A stretch of 64,000 nt of DNA from Pseudomonas tremae (GTDB lineage Bacteria > Pseudomonadota > Gammaproteobacteria > Pseudomonadales > Pseudomonadaceae): positions 152,418-216,417 of the forward strand of contig NZ_LJRO01000384.1 in NCBI RefSeq assembly GCF_001401155.1. The letters run 5' to 3'. Below the pieces are notes generated by a model. That model did not search any database. It was not told where the DNA came from and was given only the letters and a program-made list of their open reading frames with translations. Both the position numbers and the translations under genes were made by a program. Of the stretch, positions 18,587-28,607 are shown piece by piece. Every line of letters begins with the position of its first letter. The first letter of the stretch is position 1.

Positions 18587-19483
18587 ATGTCAGCCATCGA
18601 CTCCATTCAGGTCTTTCAGGCCTTGAGCAGCTCCCCCCATGCCCGTCTGGAGCAGAGCGCGCCGCTGGGCGACGGGTTGATGGCTGCGCAGTGGAACAAT
18701 CGGCATGACTCGCAGGAATATCACGCACCGACTCACCATACATTGTCGTGTTACGTCGCAGACGGCACCGGCACTTTCCGCCGCGACCAGCCTGATCAGA
18801 AAGGCTCACCGGGAAAACTCTGTGTATTGCCTGCAGGCCATGAGTCGGCCTGGGTGGTGAATGGAGAGATCCGCCTGGCGCATTTGTATTTCAGCCCGGA
18901 ACACTTCGCCCTTGGCTGCGTGACGTTGCTGGATCGCGAGCCCCGTGAGATGCAACTGCGCGAGCACACGTTTCTCGACGATGAAGTACAGGCTGATCGC
19001 TTCCAGCAACTGATCCGCCTGAACTGGACAGAACCCGCTGAGCGCTTGCTGACCAGCAGCCTGGCGCACGAGATGGTCAGCCATGCGCTGCTCAGTCAGG
19101 CGGGCATGCGGGAGGGGCTGCGCCTGAAAGGCGGGCTGGCTCCGCACCTGCGCCGTCATATGGTGGACTTCATCGAAATGCACCTGGCCGACCCGCTAAG
19201 CCTTGGTCAACTGGCGGGCATGTGTGCGCTCTCGGAATACCACTTCGCTCGCATGTTTCGTGAAAGCTTCGGCCTGCCGCCGCATCAATACCTGCTGGCA
19301 CGGCGCATCGAACAGGCTCGCCAGTTGCTGCGACACACCGTCAGCCCCCTTGGCGAAATAGCACTGGCCTGTGGTTTCGCAAGCGCCAGCCATTTCAGCA
19401 ACCGCTTTCGTCAAACCGTGGGGGCAACGCCCGGCGAATACCGGCAGGTGCTGGGCGCTGTCCATCACGGCCTGGAAAAATGA
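18587..19483 (+). CDS. AraC-family transcriptional regulator
   Basis: This 298-residue protein has an N-terminal cupin-like sensor region and a C-terminal AraC double HTH. The HTH runs from 'LADPLSLGQLAGMCALSEYHFARMF' through 'LGEIALACGFASASHFSNRFRQ' to 'GATPGEYR'. A GAGGAAT site precedes the ATG. It is divergent from the DMT exporter and is likely its activator or repressor. A Fur box and an ECF sigma gene follow it on the same strand. Confidence 0.9.
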   Translation: MSAIDSIQVFQALSSSPHARLEQSAPLGDGLMAAQWNNRHDSQEYHAPTHHTLSCYVADGTGTFRRDQPDQKGSPGKLCVLPAGHESAWVVNGEIRLAHLYFSPEHFALGCVTLLDREPREMQLREHTFLDDEVQADRFQQLIRLNWTEPAERLLTSSLAHEMVSHALLSQAGMREGLRLKGGLAPHLRRHMVDFIEMHLADPLSLGQLAGMCALSEYHFARMFRESFGLPPHQYLLARRIEQARQLLRHTVSPLGEIALACGFASASHFSNRFRQTVGATPGEYRQVLGAVHHGLEK

Positions 19484-19496
19484 AGCGCAATATGAA

Positions 19497-19511
19497 TGAT
19501 AAATATTCTCA
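19497..19511 (+). promoter_or_regulatory. Fur box before the FecI-type sigma gene
   Basis: TGATAAATATTCTCA matches the 7-1-7 Fur consensus TGATAATnATTATCA at 12 of 14 defined positions. It lies about 60 bp before the sigma-factor ATG, so the fecI-fecR pair should be iron-repressed. Confidence 0.75.
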
Positions 19512-19571
19512 TACGCAAAAGAGTCTGCCAGAATCGTCGCCATTATCGAATCGCGTGGATTGTTCTCCGAG

Positions 19572-20075
19572 ATGCACACCGCCCATTCTGCCCTCAATCA
19601 CTCTGTCGCAAGCCTGTATCAGGCACATAACACCTGGCTGACGACCTGGTTGCGGCGCAGGCTCGGCTGCCCTCACAACGCTGCGGACCTTGCCCAGGAC
19701 ACCTTCATCAAGGTGCTCGGCGCACGAGACAGCGCGCAGATCATAGAGCCTCGTGCATTCCTGACCACAATCGCCAAACGCGTATTGAGCAATCACTACC
19801 GCCGCCAGGATCTGGAGCGCGCCTACTATCAGGCGCTGTGCGAGCTGCCGCAAAGCGTGGCGCCTTCAGAAGAAGAACGAGCAATCATCCTCGAAACCCT
19901 GGTGGAGCTGGACCAGTTGCTGGATGGCCTGCCGACAGTGGTCAAGCGCGCGTTTCTGATGTCGCAGGTCGATGGCCTGAGCCACGGCCAGATCGCCGCC
20001 GAGCTGGATATTTCCATCGCCACGGTCAAACGTCACCTGAACAAGGCCGCGCTGCGCTGCTACTTCGCCCTATGA
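19572..20075 (+). CDS. FecI-type ECF sigma factor
   Basis: This 167-residue extracytoplasmic-function sigma factor has region 2 ('NAADLAQDTFIKVL', 'LTTIAKRVLSNHYRR') and region 4 ('LPTVVKRAFLMSQVDGLSHGQIAAELDISIATVKRHL', read in parts). It belongs to the iron-starvation FecI group. The ATG at 19572 is preferred over a TTG at 19560. Its TGA overlaps the ATG of the fecR gene, so sigma and anti-sigma are translationally coupled. It should direct transcription of the FecA-like receptor at 21269. Confidence 0.92.
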   Translation: MHTAHSALNHSVASLYQAHNTWLTTWLRRRLGCPHNAADLAQDTFIKVLGARDSAQIIEPRAFLTTIAKRVLSNHYRRQDLERAYYQALCELPQSVAPSEEERAIILETLVELDQLLDGLPTVVKRAFLMSQVDGLSHGQIAAELDISIATVKRHLNKAALRCYFAL

Positions 20076-21049
20076 GCCTGAGCAACGACTCCCTGAACAA
20101 ATCCGACATTTCGCCTGCCGTCGCGCAGCAGGCAGTCGGCTGGCTGCTGGAAATGCAGGAGGGTGCGCTGGATGCCCGACGCCAGCACGCCTGGCAGTCG
20201 TGGCTCAACGGCCACGCTGAACATCAGCGGGCCTGGGCGCACATGCAACGGGTCAATCAGCGCCTGAGCGGTCTGTCCTCGCCGCTGGCCCATGCGGCGC
20301 TCGGCGCACCGAAATCCGCGGGCCGCCGGCATGCATTGAAGCTCCTGTTGCTGCTCGGCGCGGGTTCGGTGGCAGGCTGGAGTCTGCGCGAGCAGATTGC
20401 CCTGCAACCGATGCTGGCCGACTACAGCAGTGCTGTTGGCGAACAACGCAAAGTGGCGTTGGGCGATGGCAGTCAGGTGCAATTGAATACAGCGAGCGCG
20501 GTCGATGTGCGGTTCGATGAACAGCAGCGTCTGATCAAACTCTTGCAGGGCGAAATCCTCATGACCGCGTCGGCAGACGCGCGTCCGCTGAAGCTGCTGA
20601 GCGCCGAGGGCACAATCAGGGCTTCGACAGCCAATAGCCGTTTCAATCTGCGTCAACTGGACGGCCAGACGCAGTTGGCGGTGTTTGCCGGAACGCTTGA
20701 AATCGCCCCGGCCAACAGAAGCGACCCGAGCCTGATACTGCGGGCCAGTCAACAGGTGACGTTCAGCCGAGATGCCTGGACCAGCGTGCAGACGGTGGAT
20801 GCGAGCAACGGTGCGTGGGCCGACGGCATGCTGGTGGCGTCGCGCATGAAGCTGTCCAACTTCCTCGCAGAGCTGAGTCGTTATCGGCGCGGCCGTCTGA
20901 ACTGCGACGCGAAGGTGGCCGACCTGTTGATCTCCGGCAGCTATCCGCTGGCCGACAGCGAGCGCATCCTCGACATGCTCCAGCTCGCCCTCCCCGTGCG
21001 CGTGCAGCGTTTCACCCGGTACTGGGTGAACGTGCAGGCGCGGGCTTGA
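20072..21049 (+). CDS. FecR-family anti-sigma regulator
   Basis: This 325-residue protein has an N-terminal cytoplasmic DUF4880-type domain ('AVGWLLEMQEGALDARRQHAWQSWL', split here), a single membrane segment (about 88-104, 'ALKLLLLLGAGSVAGW') and a periplasmic FecR domain ('VGEQRKVALGDGSQVQLNTAS'). The C-terminus 'FTRYWVNVQARA' resembles the STN-contacting region. It receives the signal from the FecA-like receptor and controls the upstream sigma factor. The ATG at 20072 overlaps the sigma stop; longer frames upstream are shadows of the sigma gene. Confidence 0.92.
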   Translation: MSLSNDSLNKSDISPAVAQQAVGWLLEMQEGALDARRQHAWQSWLNGHAEHQRAWAHMQRVNQRLSGLSSPLAHAALGAPKSAGRRHALKLLLLLGAGSVAGWSLREQIALQPMLADYSSAVGEQRKVALGDGSQVQLNTASAVDVRFDEQQRLIKLLQGEILMTASADARPLKLLSAEGTIRASTANSRFNLRQLDGQTQLAVFAGTLEIAPANRSDPSLILRASQQVTFSRDAWTSVQTVDASNGAWADGMLVASRMKLSNFLAELSRYRRGRLNCDAKVADLLISGSYPLADSERILDMLQLALPVRVQRFTRYWVNVQARA

Positions 21050-21268
21050 TAGTAATTGCTGGTTCCCACGCCCTAAGCGCAGAAGCGCCTCGCTCCAGTT
21101 TACAGCCCGACTTCGTCAGATTCCTTCGCGATAAAAAAGCGCTTTTACGTGCGCGAGAAGCGAAAGTTGGACCTTGAAAAATAATTTCAAAAACCGTGAG
21201 CCGTTTTCTGTTGCTCGCGTGACAGACAGGGAAAGCATCTCTCAACCTTCCGGTCAAAGGACTCTTGC

Positions 21269-23617
21269 ATGTCAGCCCGCCCTACCCAATTTTCACCGCT
21301 GGTGCGCACGTTGCGCCATGTCATTTTTGGCGCCAGCCTGTCGGTCGGCAGCTTATCCATGGCATACGCTGCGGAAGTGGCGCCCAAGGTGTATCACATT
21401 GCGCCGAGCGAGCTTGAAGCTGCGCTGAGCCAGTTCGGCCGAGAGTCGGGCGTGCTGATTTCCTATGGTTCGCAGGTCACCAGCGGTTTGAAAAGTCGTG
21501 GGCTGGAAGGTCAATACACGCCAGAACAAGGTCTCAATGCCTTGCTTGAAGGGACCGGTCTGCAGGCGGTGGGTGATGGCAACAACGGTTTCACGCTGCA
21601 ATCGGCCAGTGCAGCTGGCGCACCGATTGAGCTGGGCGTTTCCACAGTGGTCGGTGACTGGCTGGGCGAGGCGCAGCAGACCAATGTTTTCGAACACCCC
21701 GGGGCGCGTGACGTGATCCGCCGTGAGGAGTTCGAGCGTGTCGGGGCGACGTCGGCGCGCGAGGTGCTCAATCGCATTCCCGGCGTCAATGCACCGGACA
21801 ATAACGGCACCGGCAGCCATGACATGGCGCTGAACTTCGGCATCCGCGGCCTCAACCCGCGCCTGGCGTCACGCTCCACGGTATTGATGGACGGTATCCC
21901 GGTGCCGTTCGCGCCCTATGGTCAGCCACAGCTGTCGTTCGCGCCGATCAGCATGGGCAACATGGACGCAGTGGACGTGGTGCGTGGCGGTGGCGCAGTG
22001 CGCTATGGCCCGCAGAACGTGGGCGGCATCGTCAACTTCGTGACCCGCGCCATCCCCGACGCACCCACGCTCAAAGGCGGCATACAGACCGAAACCAGCC
22101 CGTCGTCCAGCCATGACGGCTTCAAGACCACCGGTAACTTGCTGGCAGGCGGCACGGCAGACAATGGCCTGGGCGGCGCGATTCTGTATTCCGGTGTACG
22201 TGGCGGTGACTGGCGCGAGCACAGCGATACCCAGATCGACGACTTGATCCTCAAAGGCAAGTACCAGATCGACGAGGCCAATAGCCTCAATGCAATGGCT
22301 CAGTATTACGACGGCGAAGCGCAGATGCCCGGCGGGCTGAACGTGGCTGACTACGATGCAGACCCGTACCAGTCGACGCGTCTCAAAGACAAATTCTGGG
22401 GCCGTCGCACGATGTTCAATTTCGGCTATCGCTACGAACAGGATGCACGCGTGTTCACCGCCAACACGTTTTTCACCAAGACCTTGCGCAGCGGCTACCT
22501 TGACCAAGGCAGCTTTGTGTCCCTGTCGCCCCGTGAATACTGGGTGCGCGGTCTGGAAACACGCTTTTCGCAAGGCTTCGCATTGGGTGAAACCTGGCAT
22601 GAAGTGGGCGTCGGCTATCGCTACATCAACGAAGCCGGTCATGAACTGCGCTATCGCGAACCTGTGACGGGCGACCTGCCGACCACCGCCAGCCGCAACG
22701 ACCGCGATACTCGGGGCGCCACCGAAGCGCATGCATTCTATATCGATGACCGGATCGACATCGGCAAGTGGACCATCACGCCGGGCGTGCGCTACGAGAT
22801 GATCGACACTGCGCAGAACAACAACCTGACCAACGCCCGATACCAAGGCGACTACAGCACCGCGCTGCCTGCATTGAACGTGCTGTATCACCTGACCGAC
22901 ACCTGGAACCTGTACGCCAACACCGAGGGCTCGTTCGGCAGCGTGCAGTACAGCCAGATGCCCAATCGCGTTACCGGGGATGAGGTCAAACCGGAAAAAG
23001 CACGCACCTGGGAGCTGGGCACACGCTACGACAACGGCAACCTGCGGGCTGAAATCGGCGCGTTCCTGATCAACTTCGACAACCAGTACGACAGCAACCA
23101 GACCAACGACACGGTGATTGCACGCGGCGAGACACGTCATCAAGGGATCGAAACCAGCGTCAACTACGCACTGGAAGGCCTGAGCCCGATACTGGCGGGC
23201 TACGATGTCTACGCAACTTATGCGTTCGTTGACGCGACTATTCGCGAAGACGGGCCGAACAAGGGCAATCGTGTGCCGTTCTCGTCAAAGCATAAAGGCA
23301 CGATGGGCGTCAGCTATACCGAAGGGCCGTGGAAGCTGAACTTCGACAGTTCATTCCAGAGCGACCAGTTTGCCGACAACGCCAACACGGCAGCGGAAAG
23401 CACCGATGGCAGCACCGGGAAGATCCCTGGCTACATGCTGTTCAGTACCCGCGCCAACTACGATTTCGGTCCGCAGCTGTCGGACCTCAACGTCGCAGTC
23501 GGGATGAAAAACATCTTCAACCGCCAGTATTACACCCGCTCGTTTGACGACAACAACCGCGGCAAATACGTCGGCGAACCACGCACCGTGTATGTGCAGA
23601 CCTCGGTCGCATTCTAG
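21269..23617 (+). CDS. FecA-like TonB-dependent receptor with signalling domain
   Basis: This 782-residue outer-membrane receptor has a signal peptide (about 1-34), an N-terminal STN signalling domain (about 40-115, 'YHIAPSELEAALSQFGRESGV'), a plug ('EVLNRIPGVNAPDNNGTG', 'GIRGLNPRLASRSTVLMDGIP') and a 22-strand barrel ending in 'VYVQTSVAF' with terminal Phe. The plug sequence resembles the ferric-dicitrate FecA branch. With the sigma/FecR pair just upstream it forms a complete cell-surface signalling system. An AAGGA ribosome site precedes the ATG. Exact ligand is unconfirmed. Confidence 0.93.
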   Translation: MSARPTQFSPLVRTLRHVIFGASLSVGSLSMAYAAEVAPKVYHIAPSELEAALSQFGRESGVLISYGSQVTSGLKSRGLEGQYTPEQGLNALLEGTGLQAVGDGNNGFTLQSASAAGAPIELGVSTVVGDWLGEAQQTNVFEHPGARDVIRREEFERVGATSAREVLNRIPGVNAPDNNGTGSHDMALNFGIRGLNPRLASRSTVLMDGIPVPFAPYGQPQLSFAPISMGNMDAVDVVRGGGAVRYGPQNVGGIVNFVTRAIPDAPTLKGGIQTETSPSSSHDGFKTTGNLLAGGTADNGLGGAILYSGVRGGDWREHSDTQIDDLILKGKYQIDEANSLNAMAQYYDGEAQMPGGLNVADYDADPYQSTRLKDKFWGRRTMFNFGYRYEQDARVFTANTFFTKTLRSGYLDQGSFVSLSPREYWVRGLETRFSQGFALGETWHEVGVGYRYINEAGHELRYREPVTGDLPTTASRNDRDTRGATEAHAFYIDDRIDIGKWTITPGVRYEMIDTAQNNNLTNARYQGDYSTALPALNVLYHLTDTWNLYANTEGSFGSVQYSQMPNRVTGDEVKPEKARTWELGTRYDNGNLRAEIGAFLINFDNQYDSNQTNDTVIARGETRHQGIETSVNYALEGLSPILAGYDVYATYAFVDATIREDGPNKGNRVPFSSKHKGTMGVSYTEGPWKLNFDSSFQSDQFADNANTAAESTDGSTGKIPGYMLFSTRANYDFGPQLSDLNVAVGMKNIFNRQYYTRSFDDNNRGKYVGEPRTVYVQTSVAF

Positions 23618-23689
23618 TTTTCAGAAAAACACAGGGCTCAAGAGCAGTACCATGCGGCCTGGAGAAACACTTACGGTCTGGAGAAACAA

Positions 23690-23800
23690 TCGTGCCCATG
23701 CTCCGCGTGGGCATGCATTTCCGGACGCTCTGCGTCCGATCCTCAGCAAGTGGCGCCGCGCAGACGCGGGGCGTCACGAAATGCAGTACCACGCTGAAGC
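23690..23800. repeat. REP-like cluster of short palindromes
   Basis: Between two convergent receptor genes lie several small hairpins. CGGACGC-TCT-GCGTCCG (23722-23738) is perfect, and a near-perfect 'TGCCCATG...CGTGGGCA' lies at about 23693-23713. Further GC-rich palindromes follow to 23800. These resemble the repetitive extragenic palindromes of P. syringae genomes and may also act as a bidirectional terminator. A fragment with the same 'GGTTCCCACGC' style occurs near 21060. Confidence 0.7.
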
Positions 23801-23825
23801 GTGAGTAACGAGAAGCAAACTCCTG

Positions 23826-26328
23826 TTACCAGCGATAGGTAGCACTCGCCTGCACGGTGCGTTGCGAGCCGTACCAGCACCATGAGTACGTGTAGCAGGA
23901 CGCGACGTATTCCTTGTTGGTCAGGTTGGTGACGTTCAGCGCCAGTCGCAGGTTGTCCATCGTGTTGCTGATGTTTGGAATGTCGTAATGCACGACAGCG
24001 TCGAACAAGGTGTAACCCGGCACTTTCAAGGTGTTGGCTTCATCGCCCCAGCTTGCGCCCACATAACGCGCCCCGCCGCCCACGCCAGCACCTTTCAGTT
24101 GCCCGTCATGAAACGTGTAATCAGCCCATGCCGATGCCGTGTGGCGGGGGATCGCAGGCGCGGTGGTGCCCTTGACCGCCACTTCACGTCCCGGCGCGTC
24201 ATCGATGATGCCTGACGTCACGTTGACCGCGTTATTGGACTTGGTCACCCGGTTGTCCAAGTAGGCATAAGCAGCGGTGATGTCCAGGTTGTCGTTCAGA
24301 CTGGCCTTGCCTTCCAGTTCGAAACCACGAGACTGCACCTCGCCGGTCTGCACCTGGCACACCGAGCCATTGCACATGTTGCCTTCCGGGTCCTGGGTCA
24401 GCACGTTGGATCGGCGCAGGTCGAAAATCGCGGCAGTGATAAAACTGTTGCTGCCAGGCGGCTGGTATTTGACGCCCAGTTCGTATTGCGTGCCTTCGGT
24501 CGGATCGAACAATGAGCCATCCAGCCCTGTACCGCTCTGCGGCTCGAAGGATTCCGAATAACTGACGTAAGGCGCTAACCCGTTATCGAACAGGTAAACC
24601 AGGCCCATGCGCCCGGTGAATGCTTCGCTGTCGGCAGAAGACCGGGTTTTTACGCGCGACGTCAGGTTGCTGGAACTGTTGCTGCTCTCTGCCCAGTCGT
24701 AGCGACCGCCCATCAACAGCACCCACTTGTCCCACTTCAACTGCTCCTGCAGATACAAGCCTTTCTGCTGATCACGCTGCGTGCCGGACTCGGTATAGGC
24801 AGGCACCTCGACGGGCGAACCATAGACCGGATCGAAGATATCCAGCGTCGGCCCTGTGCCGTAGCCGGCCTTGGTGTCGGTGCTGGTGTTCTGGTAATCC
24901 GCACCCAGCAACAGCGTGTGCTGCAGCGGGCCGGTGTCAAAACTGGCCTGCATCTGATTATCGAGCGTGTACGAATCCAGGTTCACGTCAGTGGCGATGG
25001 TGGCCCGCCGGGAGGTGCGATAGTCGGTCTCCAGAGTGCCCCAGCCGTTATAGATACTTCGATAAAGCCCTTCGCTGCGCATATAGCGGGCGTTCTGGCG
25101 GAAGGTCCAGACGTTGTTCAGATGATGTTCGAACATGTAACCCACTGCGTGATATTCACGGTCACTCTTTTCGAAGTCTTTCTCGCCATCATAGAAATCG
25201 AAGTCGATGTGCCGCCCGGTCGGACTGTTCACGACTGAGCCGTAAGCAGGCATGGAGCCATAAGAAGCGCCCTTGGGGTCGCTCTGATAATTGGCCAGCA
25301 AGGTCAGCGAAGTGGCGTCATCAGGCCGCCAGGTGAATGCCGAGGCGATAGACTGACGACGCGTCTCGGTGTGTTCGATCTGGCCGTCGGCATCATCGTA
25401 CAGACCGGACAGACGATAAGAGTAAACGCCCTGATCATCGACAGGGCCGCCAAAATCGAAGGTGGTGCGTTTCTTGTTGAAGGTGCCGTAGGTCAGGCCG
25501 ATCTCATGAAATGGCGTGTCGGTAGGCAACTTACTGACCATGTTCACCACCCCGCTGGGGCTGGCCTGACCGTACAGCACAGATGCAGGACCGCGCAGCA
25601 CTTCCACCCGTTCCAGATCGAACGCGTCCTTTTGCGGCGCGGCGTCGCGATTGCCTGGCATGCGCAGGCCGTCCAGATACAACTCGGGCGAGAAGCCACG
25701 GATGCTCAGCATGTCCAGACGCGACGCCGTAGAGCCACGTGTCTCAGGCACCACAGCGGCGCTGTAACGCAACATCTGACTGAGATTCTCCGCCCCTTGA
25801 GCTTTCATCTGATCCTTGGTCACGACCGAAATCGATTGCGGGGTTTCGATCAGCGCTGTGTCGGTCTTGGTCGCCGACAGCCCGCGTGTAGCCACATAAC
25901 CGGTCACGGGCCCGGTGGGCGGTCTCGAATTGAGACGCGCCGCTGATGTTGGTGGCCTGCAACTCCATCGAACCCTCGATAGCCTCCGGCGCCGCCTCGA
26001 TGCGATAGCGATTGGCCGACAATGCCCTCGCGCGCAAGCCACTGCCGCCGAGCAACCGGGCAATCGCTTCGTCGGTGCTGTACGTACCCTGCAGCCCGGT
26101 GCTGCGCTTACCCCGCGTAAGCGCCGGGTCGAATGCCAGCGCAAGGCCCGCCTGCTCCGAAAAGCTATTGAGCACCTGGCCCAGATCCCCGGCCGGTATC
26201 GAAAAGCTGCGCGCCGCAGTGACGTCCTGATTCGGTACTGAGGATTCGGCTGCGTGCAACGGCATCGCCGCACAGGCCATCAGAACGGCAAGTGCCAAGG
26301 GGTGCAGCGAACTGGCGGGACGGGGCAT
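23826..26328 (-). pseudogene. FiuA/FhuA-like TonB-dependent ferrichrome-type receptor, frameshifted
   Basis: The two parts together are a full STN-containing hydroxamate-type receptor. The first frame (from ATG 26328, AAGGA upstream) encodes the signal peptide 'LALAVLMACAAMPLHA' and STN domain ('FSIPAGDLGQVLNSFSEQAGLALAF'). The second frame carries plug ('TPQSISVVTKDQMKAQGAENL', 'VEVLRGPASVLYG') and barrel to the terminal 'QASATYRW'. The switch occurs around 25905-25925, where one extra base (or two missing) in a run near 'GACCGCCCACCGGG' breaks the frame right after 'ATNISGA'. Barrel features such as 'IFDPVYGSPV' recall ferrichrome receptors. It may be a true mutation or a sequencing error. 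Its FecI/FecR partners are at 27087-28588. Confidence 0.85.
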
Positions 26329-26573
26329 GACAGATCCTTGGTATCGATTGGGTTTCCTTAGCCATGACGCACACGGTCGCAAAACGGACAGGGAATGAGA
26401 GGGATTTACATTCAAATGATCGTCAGAAATTTTACGTCGAAATATTTCTTACACATTGGGGTTGAATTGTCTGTCCATTGGCGCCAACACTGTGAATGAG
26501 CGCAAACGAAATCGATTCCGCACGGGATCGCACTGTCCAGCCTCACACGAGCAAGCCCTAATAAGGATTAACT

Positions 26574-27002
26574 ATGCAAATCCAGGTCAATAGCGATAAT
26601 CACATCGAAAGCAGTATCCGACTGGAGGAGTGGGTTCGTACCACCGTTGAAAGCACGCTCGCACATTACGATGAAAACCTGACTCGCGTGGAAGTCCATA
26701 TCCGCGATGAAAACGGCGACAAGCCCGGCCCGCACGACATCAAGTGCCAGATGGAAGCCCGGCCCAAAGGTCACCAGCCCATTTCTGTTTCCCACAAGGC
26801 CGATACGGTAGATCAGGCCGTGGACGGTGCTGCCGTGAAGCTTGATCACGCTCTGGAGCACCTGTTTGGCAAGCTGCGCGGCAAGCGCAGTGCCGCGCCT
26901 GCTCTGGCCGAGCAGGACGACGATCCGGTCAGCCCGGATGCATTGCTTGAAGAAGAATTTCTGGAAAAAGAGCAGGAGAAAGAAGCTGCTCGTCTGAGCT
27001 GA
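26574..27002 (+). CDS. HPF/RaiA-family ribosome-associated protein
   Basis: This 142-residue protein begins 'MQIQVNSDNHIES' and contains the beta-alpha-beta-beta-beta-alpha RaiA/HPF-like core ('VEVHIRDENGDKPGPHDIKCQMEARPKGHQPISV', read in parts), then a charged tail rich in Glu/Asp. HPF-type proteins bind the 30S subunit and promote ribosome inactivation in stationary phase. This one lacks the long C-terminal dimerisation domain. An AAGGATT site precedes the ATG, and a strong terminator follows. It lies on the opposite strand between a FecR gene and its presumed receptor. Confidence 0.8.
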   Translation: MQIQVNSDNHIESSIRLEEWVRTTVESTLAHYDENLTRVEVHIRDENGDKPGPHDIKCQMEARPKGHQPISVSHKADTVDQAVDGAAVKLDHALEHLFGKLRGKRSAAPALAEQDDDPVSPDALLEEEFLEKEQEKEAARLS

Positions 27003-27031
27003 GGTATGGCTGACACGTTTTGCAAATAAAA

Positions 27032-27061
27032 GGGCGAACCTGCGAGGGTTCGCCCTTTTTC
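27032..27061. terminator. Bidirectional Rho-independent terminator
   Basis: GGGCGAACC (27032-27040) and GGTTCGCCC (27047-27055) form a 9-bp stem. T-run follows on + and A-run precedes it, so it can end both the HPF-like gene and the minus-strand FecR transcript. Confidence 0.9.
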
Positions 27062-27086
27062 ATTGTCGGCGCCGTTGACCCGCGGC

Positions 27087-28049
27087 TTATCGATTCGTCG
27101 GTTTGACGATTACCAGCAGGTCGGTGAAGCGCTCGACCGTGATCGGCAGATTATCGGCCAGAGTAGCCAACGCAGCGTCGGTGTCATCAAGGCGGAATAC
27201 GCCTGATACGCGCAGGCCTTCCAGCGCCTGTGCATCAAAACGCAACATACCGTGGCGGTAAACCGCCAGGGCTCGCAACACCTCACTCAAAGGACGGTCA
27301 TCCACCTTGAGCAAGCCACGTGTCCAGGCCGCAGGATCCTGGTTGTCCAGGGGATGCGGCACCTGCACTCGCCCATCCTTGAGCAAAGCCTGCTGACCGG
27401 TGGCCACATTCACCACGTCTGCCGTGTTGGCTTGAGCGGCAATAGCCGATTCCAGCACGCTGACAGTGGTGCCCTCCTCTCCCCGCTGCACCAGAAAGCG
27501 TGTGCCCAGTGCGGTGATCGTGCCTTGATCGGTGCGCACCACAAACGGTCGCTGCACATCTTTGGCCATCTCAACCCACAGTTCGCCTTGCAGCAACTCG
27601 ACCACGCGTTGCCGTCCATCGAATTTTACATTCAGTGCCGAACCGCTGTTGAGCTGCACCTGGCTGCCATCGGCGAGAGCGAATTGTCGTCTTTCGCCAA
27701 CCTCAGTGTGTTGATCGGCCATCCATACCGGCAGTTGTTCAGCGCCCATCCAGCCACACACCAGAACACCGATCAATGCCACTGCCCGGACAATGCGGGA
27801 GGTCGGTTTCGGTCCCGCAGACACGAAAGTCTGACGCAGTGCAGCACGCTTCGGAGGGTCGGACAACTCATCGAAACTGCCCCACAGCGACTGCATCCGC
27901 GACAGCGCCAGCTCGTGTGCGGGGTCAGCCTGGCGCCATTGTTCGAAGGCCGTTCTGTCAGCCGCGCTTACCGGTTCGTCATGCATCAAAGCCAACCAGG
28001 AAGCGGCCTCGGTGATCATCAGCTCGGAGGGTTCACGAATGTCGCTCAT
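27087..28049 (-). CDS. FecR-family anti-sigma regulator (second system)
   Basis: This 320-residue protein has an N-terminal cytoplasmic domain ('ASWLALMHDEPVSAADRTAFEQWRQADPAHELAL', read in parts), one membrane segment (about 83-98, 'IVRAVALIGVLVCGWMG'), and a periplasmic FecR domain ('GERRQFALADGSQVQLNSGSAL'). Its ATG overlaps the end of the sigma gene by 4 bp. It should transduce ferrichrome-type signals from the receptor encoded further downstream on the same strand (23826-26328), which is frameshifted here. Confidence 0.92.
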   Translation of the reverse strand: MSDIREPSELMITEAASWLALMHDEPVSAADRTAFEQWRQADPAHELALSRMQSLWGSFDELSDPPKRAALRQTFVSAGPKPTSRIVRAVALIGVLVCGWMGAEQLPVWMADQHTEVGERRQFALADGSQVQLNSGSALNVKFDGRQRVVELLQGELWVEMAKDVQRPFVVRTDQGTITALGTRFLVQRGEEGTTVSVLESAIAAQANTADVVNVATGQQALLKDGRVQVPHPLDNQDPAAWTRGLLKVDDRPLSEVLRALAVYRHGMLRFDAQALEGLRVSGVFRLDDTDAALATLADNLPITVERFTDLLVIVKPTNR

Positions 28050-28588
28050 GCAAAATGGCCCGAACCGTGCAGTGTCTTGTAGCAGTGCACCATGACGCTT
28101 GCCATGTACTGCTTCACCATGCTGGAGGACACACCCAAGTGAGTGGCGATTTCGCTGTACGTCAGTCCATCAAGGCGATGGAGCAAAAAGGCCTGCCGCG
28201 GTTTCTCGGGCAAGCCTTCGAGCATCCGGGCGACCCGCTCCAGTATCTGCAGTGCGACGTGGATCGCTTCAGGGCTAGGAATGCTGGCTTCGTCGGCATG
28301 CAACGCCAGTGCGTCCAGGTAAGCACGTTCGACCTTGCGTCGCCGGGTCCCGTCAATCAGCAGCCGCGTGGCGGTCGTCGCCAGAAAAGCGCGCGGCTCC
28401 TTGAAATTGAGCGGTTCGGTCAGAGCAAGAATTCGCACAAAAGCATCATGCGCGAGGTCAGCGGCCCGGTGCGAGCAGCCCAGCTTTTTCCGCAGCCAGC
28501 CGTGCAACCACGCATGGTGATCGCTATAGAGCTCGGTCATTTGCTGGCGACGACGCAAATCGTCATCAACGGCGGAAAAGTCACGCAT
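28046..28588 (-). CDS. FecI-type ECF sigma factor (second system, FiuI-like)
   Basis: This 180-residue sigma factor has region 2 ('AADLAHDAFVRILAL', 'LATTATRLLIDGTRRRKVERAYLDAL', split) and region 4 ('EIATHLGVSSSMVKQYMASVMVHCYKTL'). It is coupled by a 4-bp overlap to the FecR gene and faces a Fur-box-like site upstream. By position it should activate the ferrichrome-type receptor gene. No clear ribosome site is seen at the 28588 start, so a slightly shorter protein (from 'MTELYSDHHAW') is possible. Confidence 0.9.
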   Translation of the reverse strand: MRDFSAVDDDLRRRQQMTELYSDHHAWLHGWLRKKLGCSHRAADLAHDAFVRILALTEPLNFKEPRAFLATTATRLLIDGTRRRKVERAYLDALALHADEASIPSPEAIHVALQILERVARMLEGLPEKPRQAFLLHRLDGLTYSEIATHLGVSSSMVKQYMASVMVHCYKTLHGSGHFA

Positions 28589-28607
28589 ACGTCAACGCTT
28601 CTCAAAC

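Noticed and set aside
19838..20071. Longer N-terminus for the first FecR
   Set aside because: The extension is an out-of-frame reading of the sigma gene; the ATGA overlap at 20072 is the expected start.
23640..23820. A mobile element between the two receptor genes
   Set aside because: No transposase or terminal inverted repeats; the short palindromes look like REP elements.
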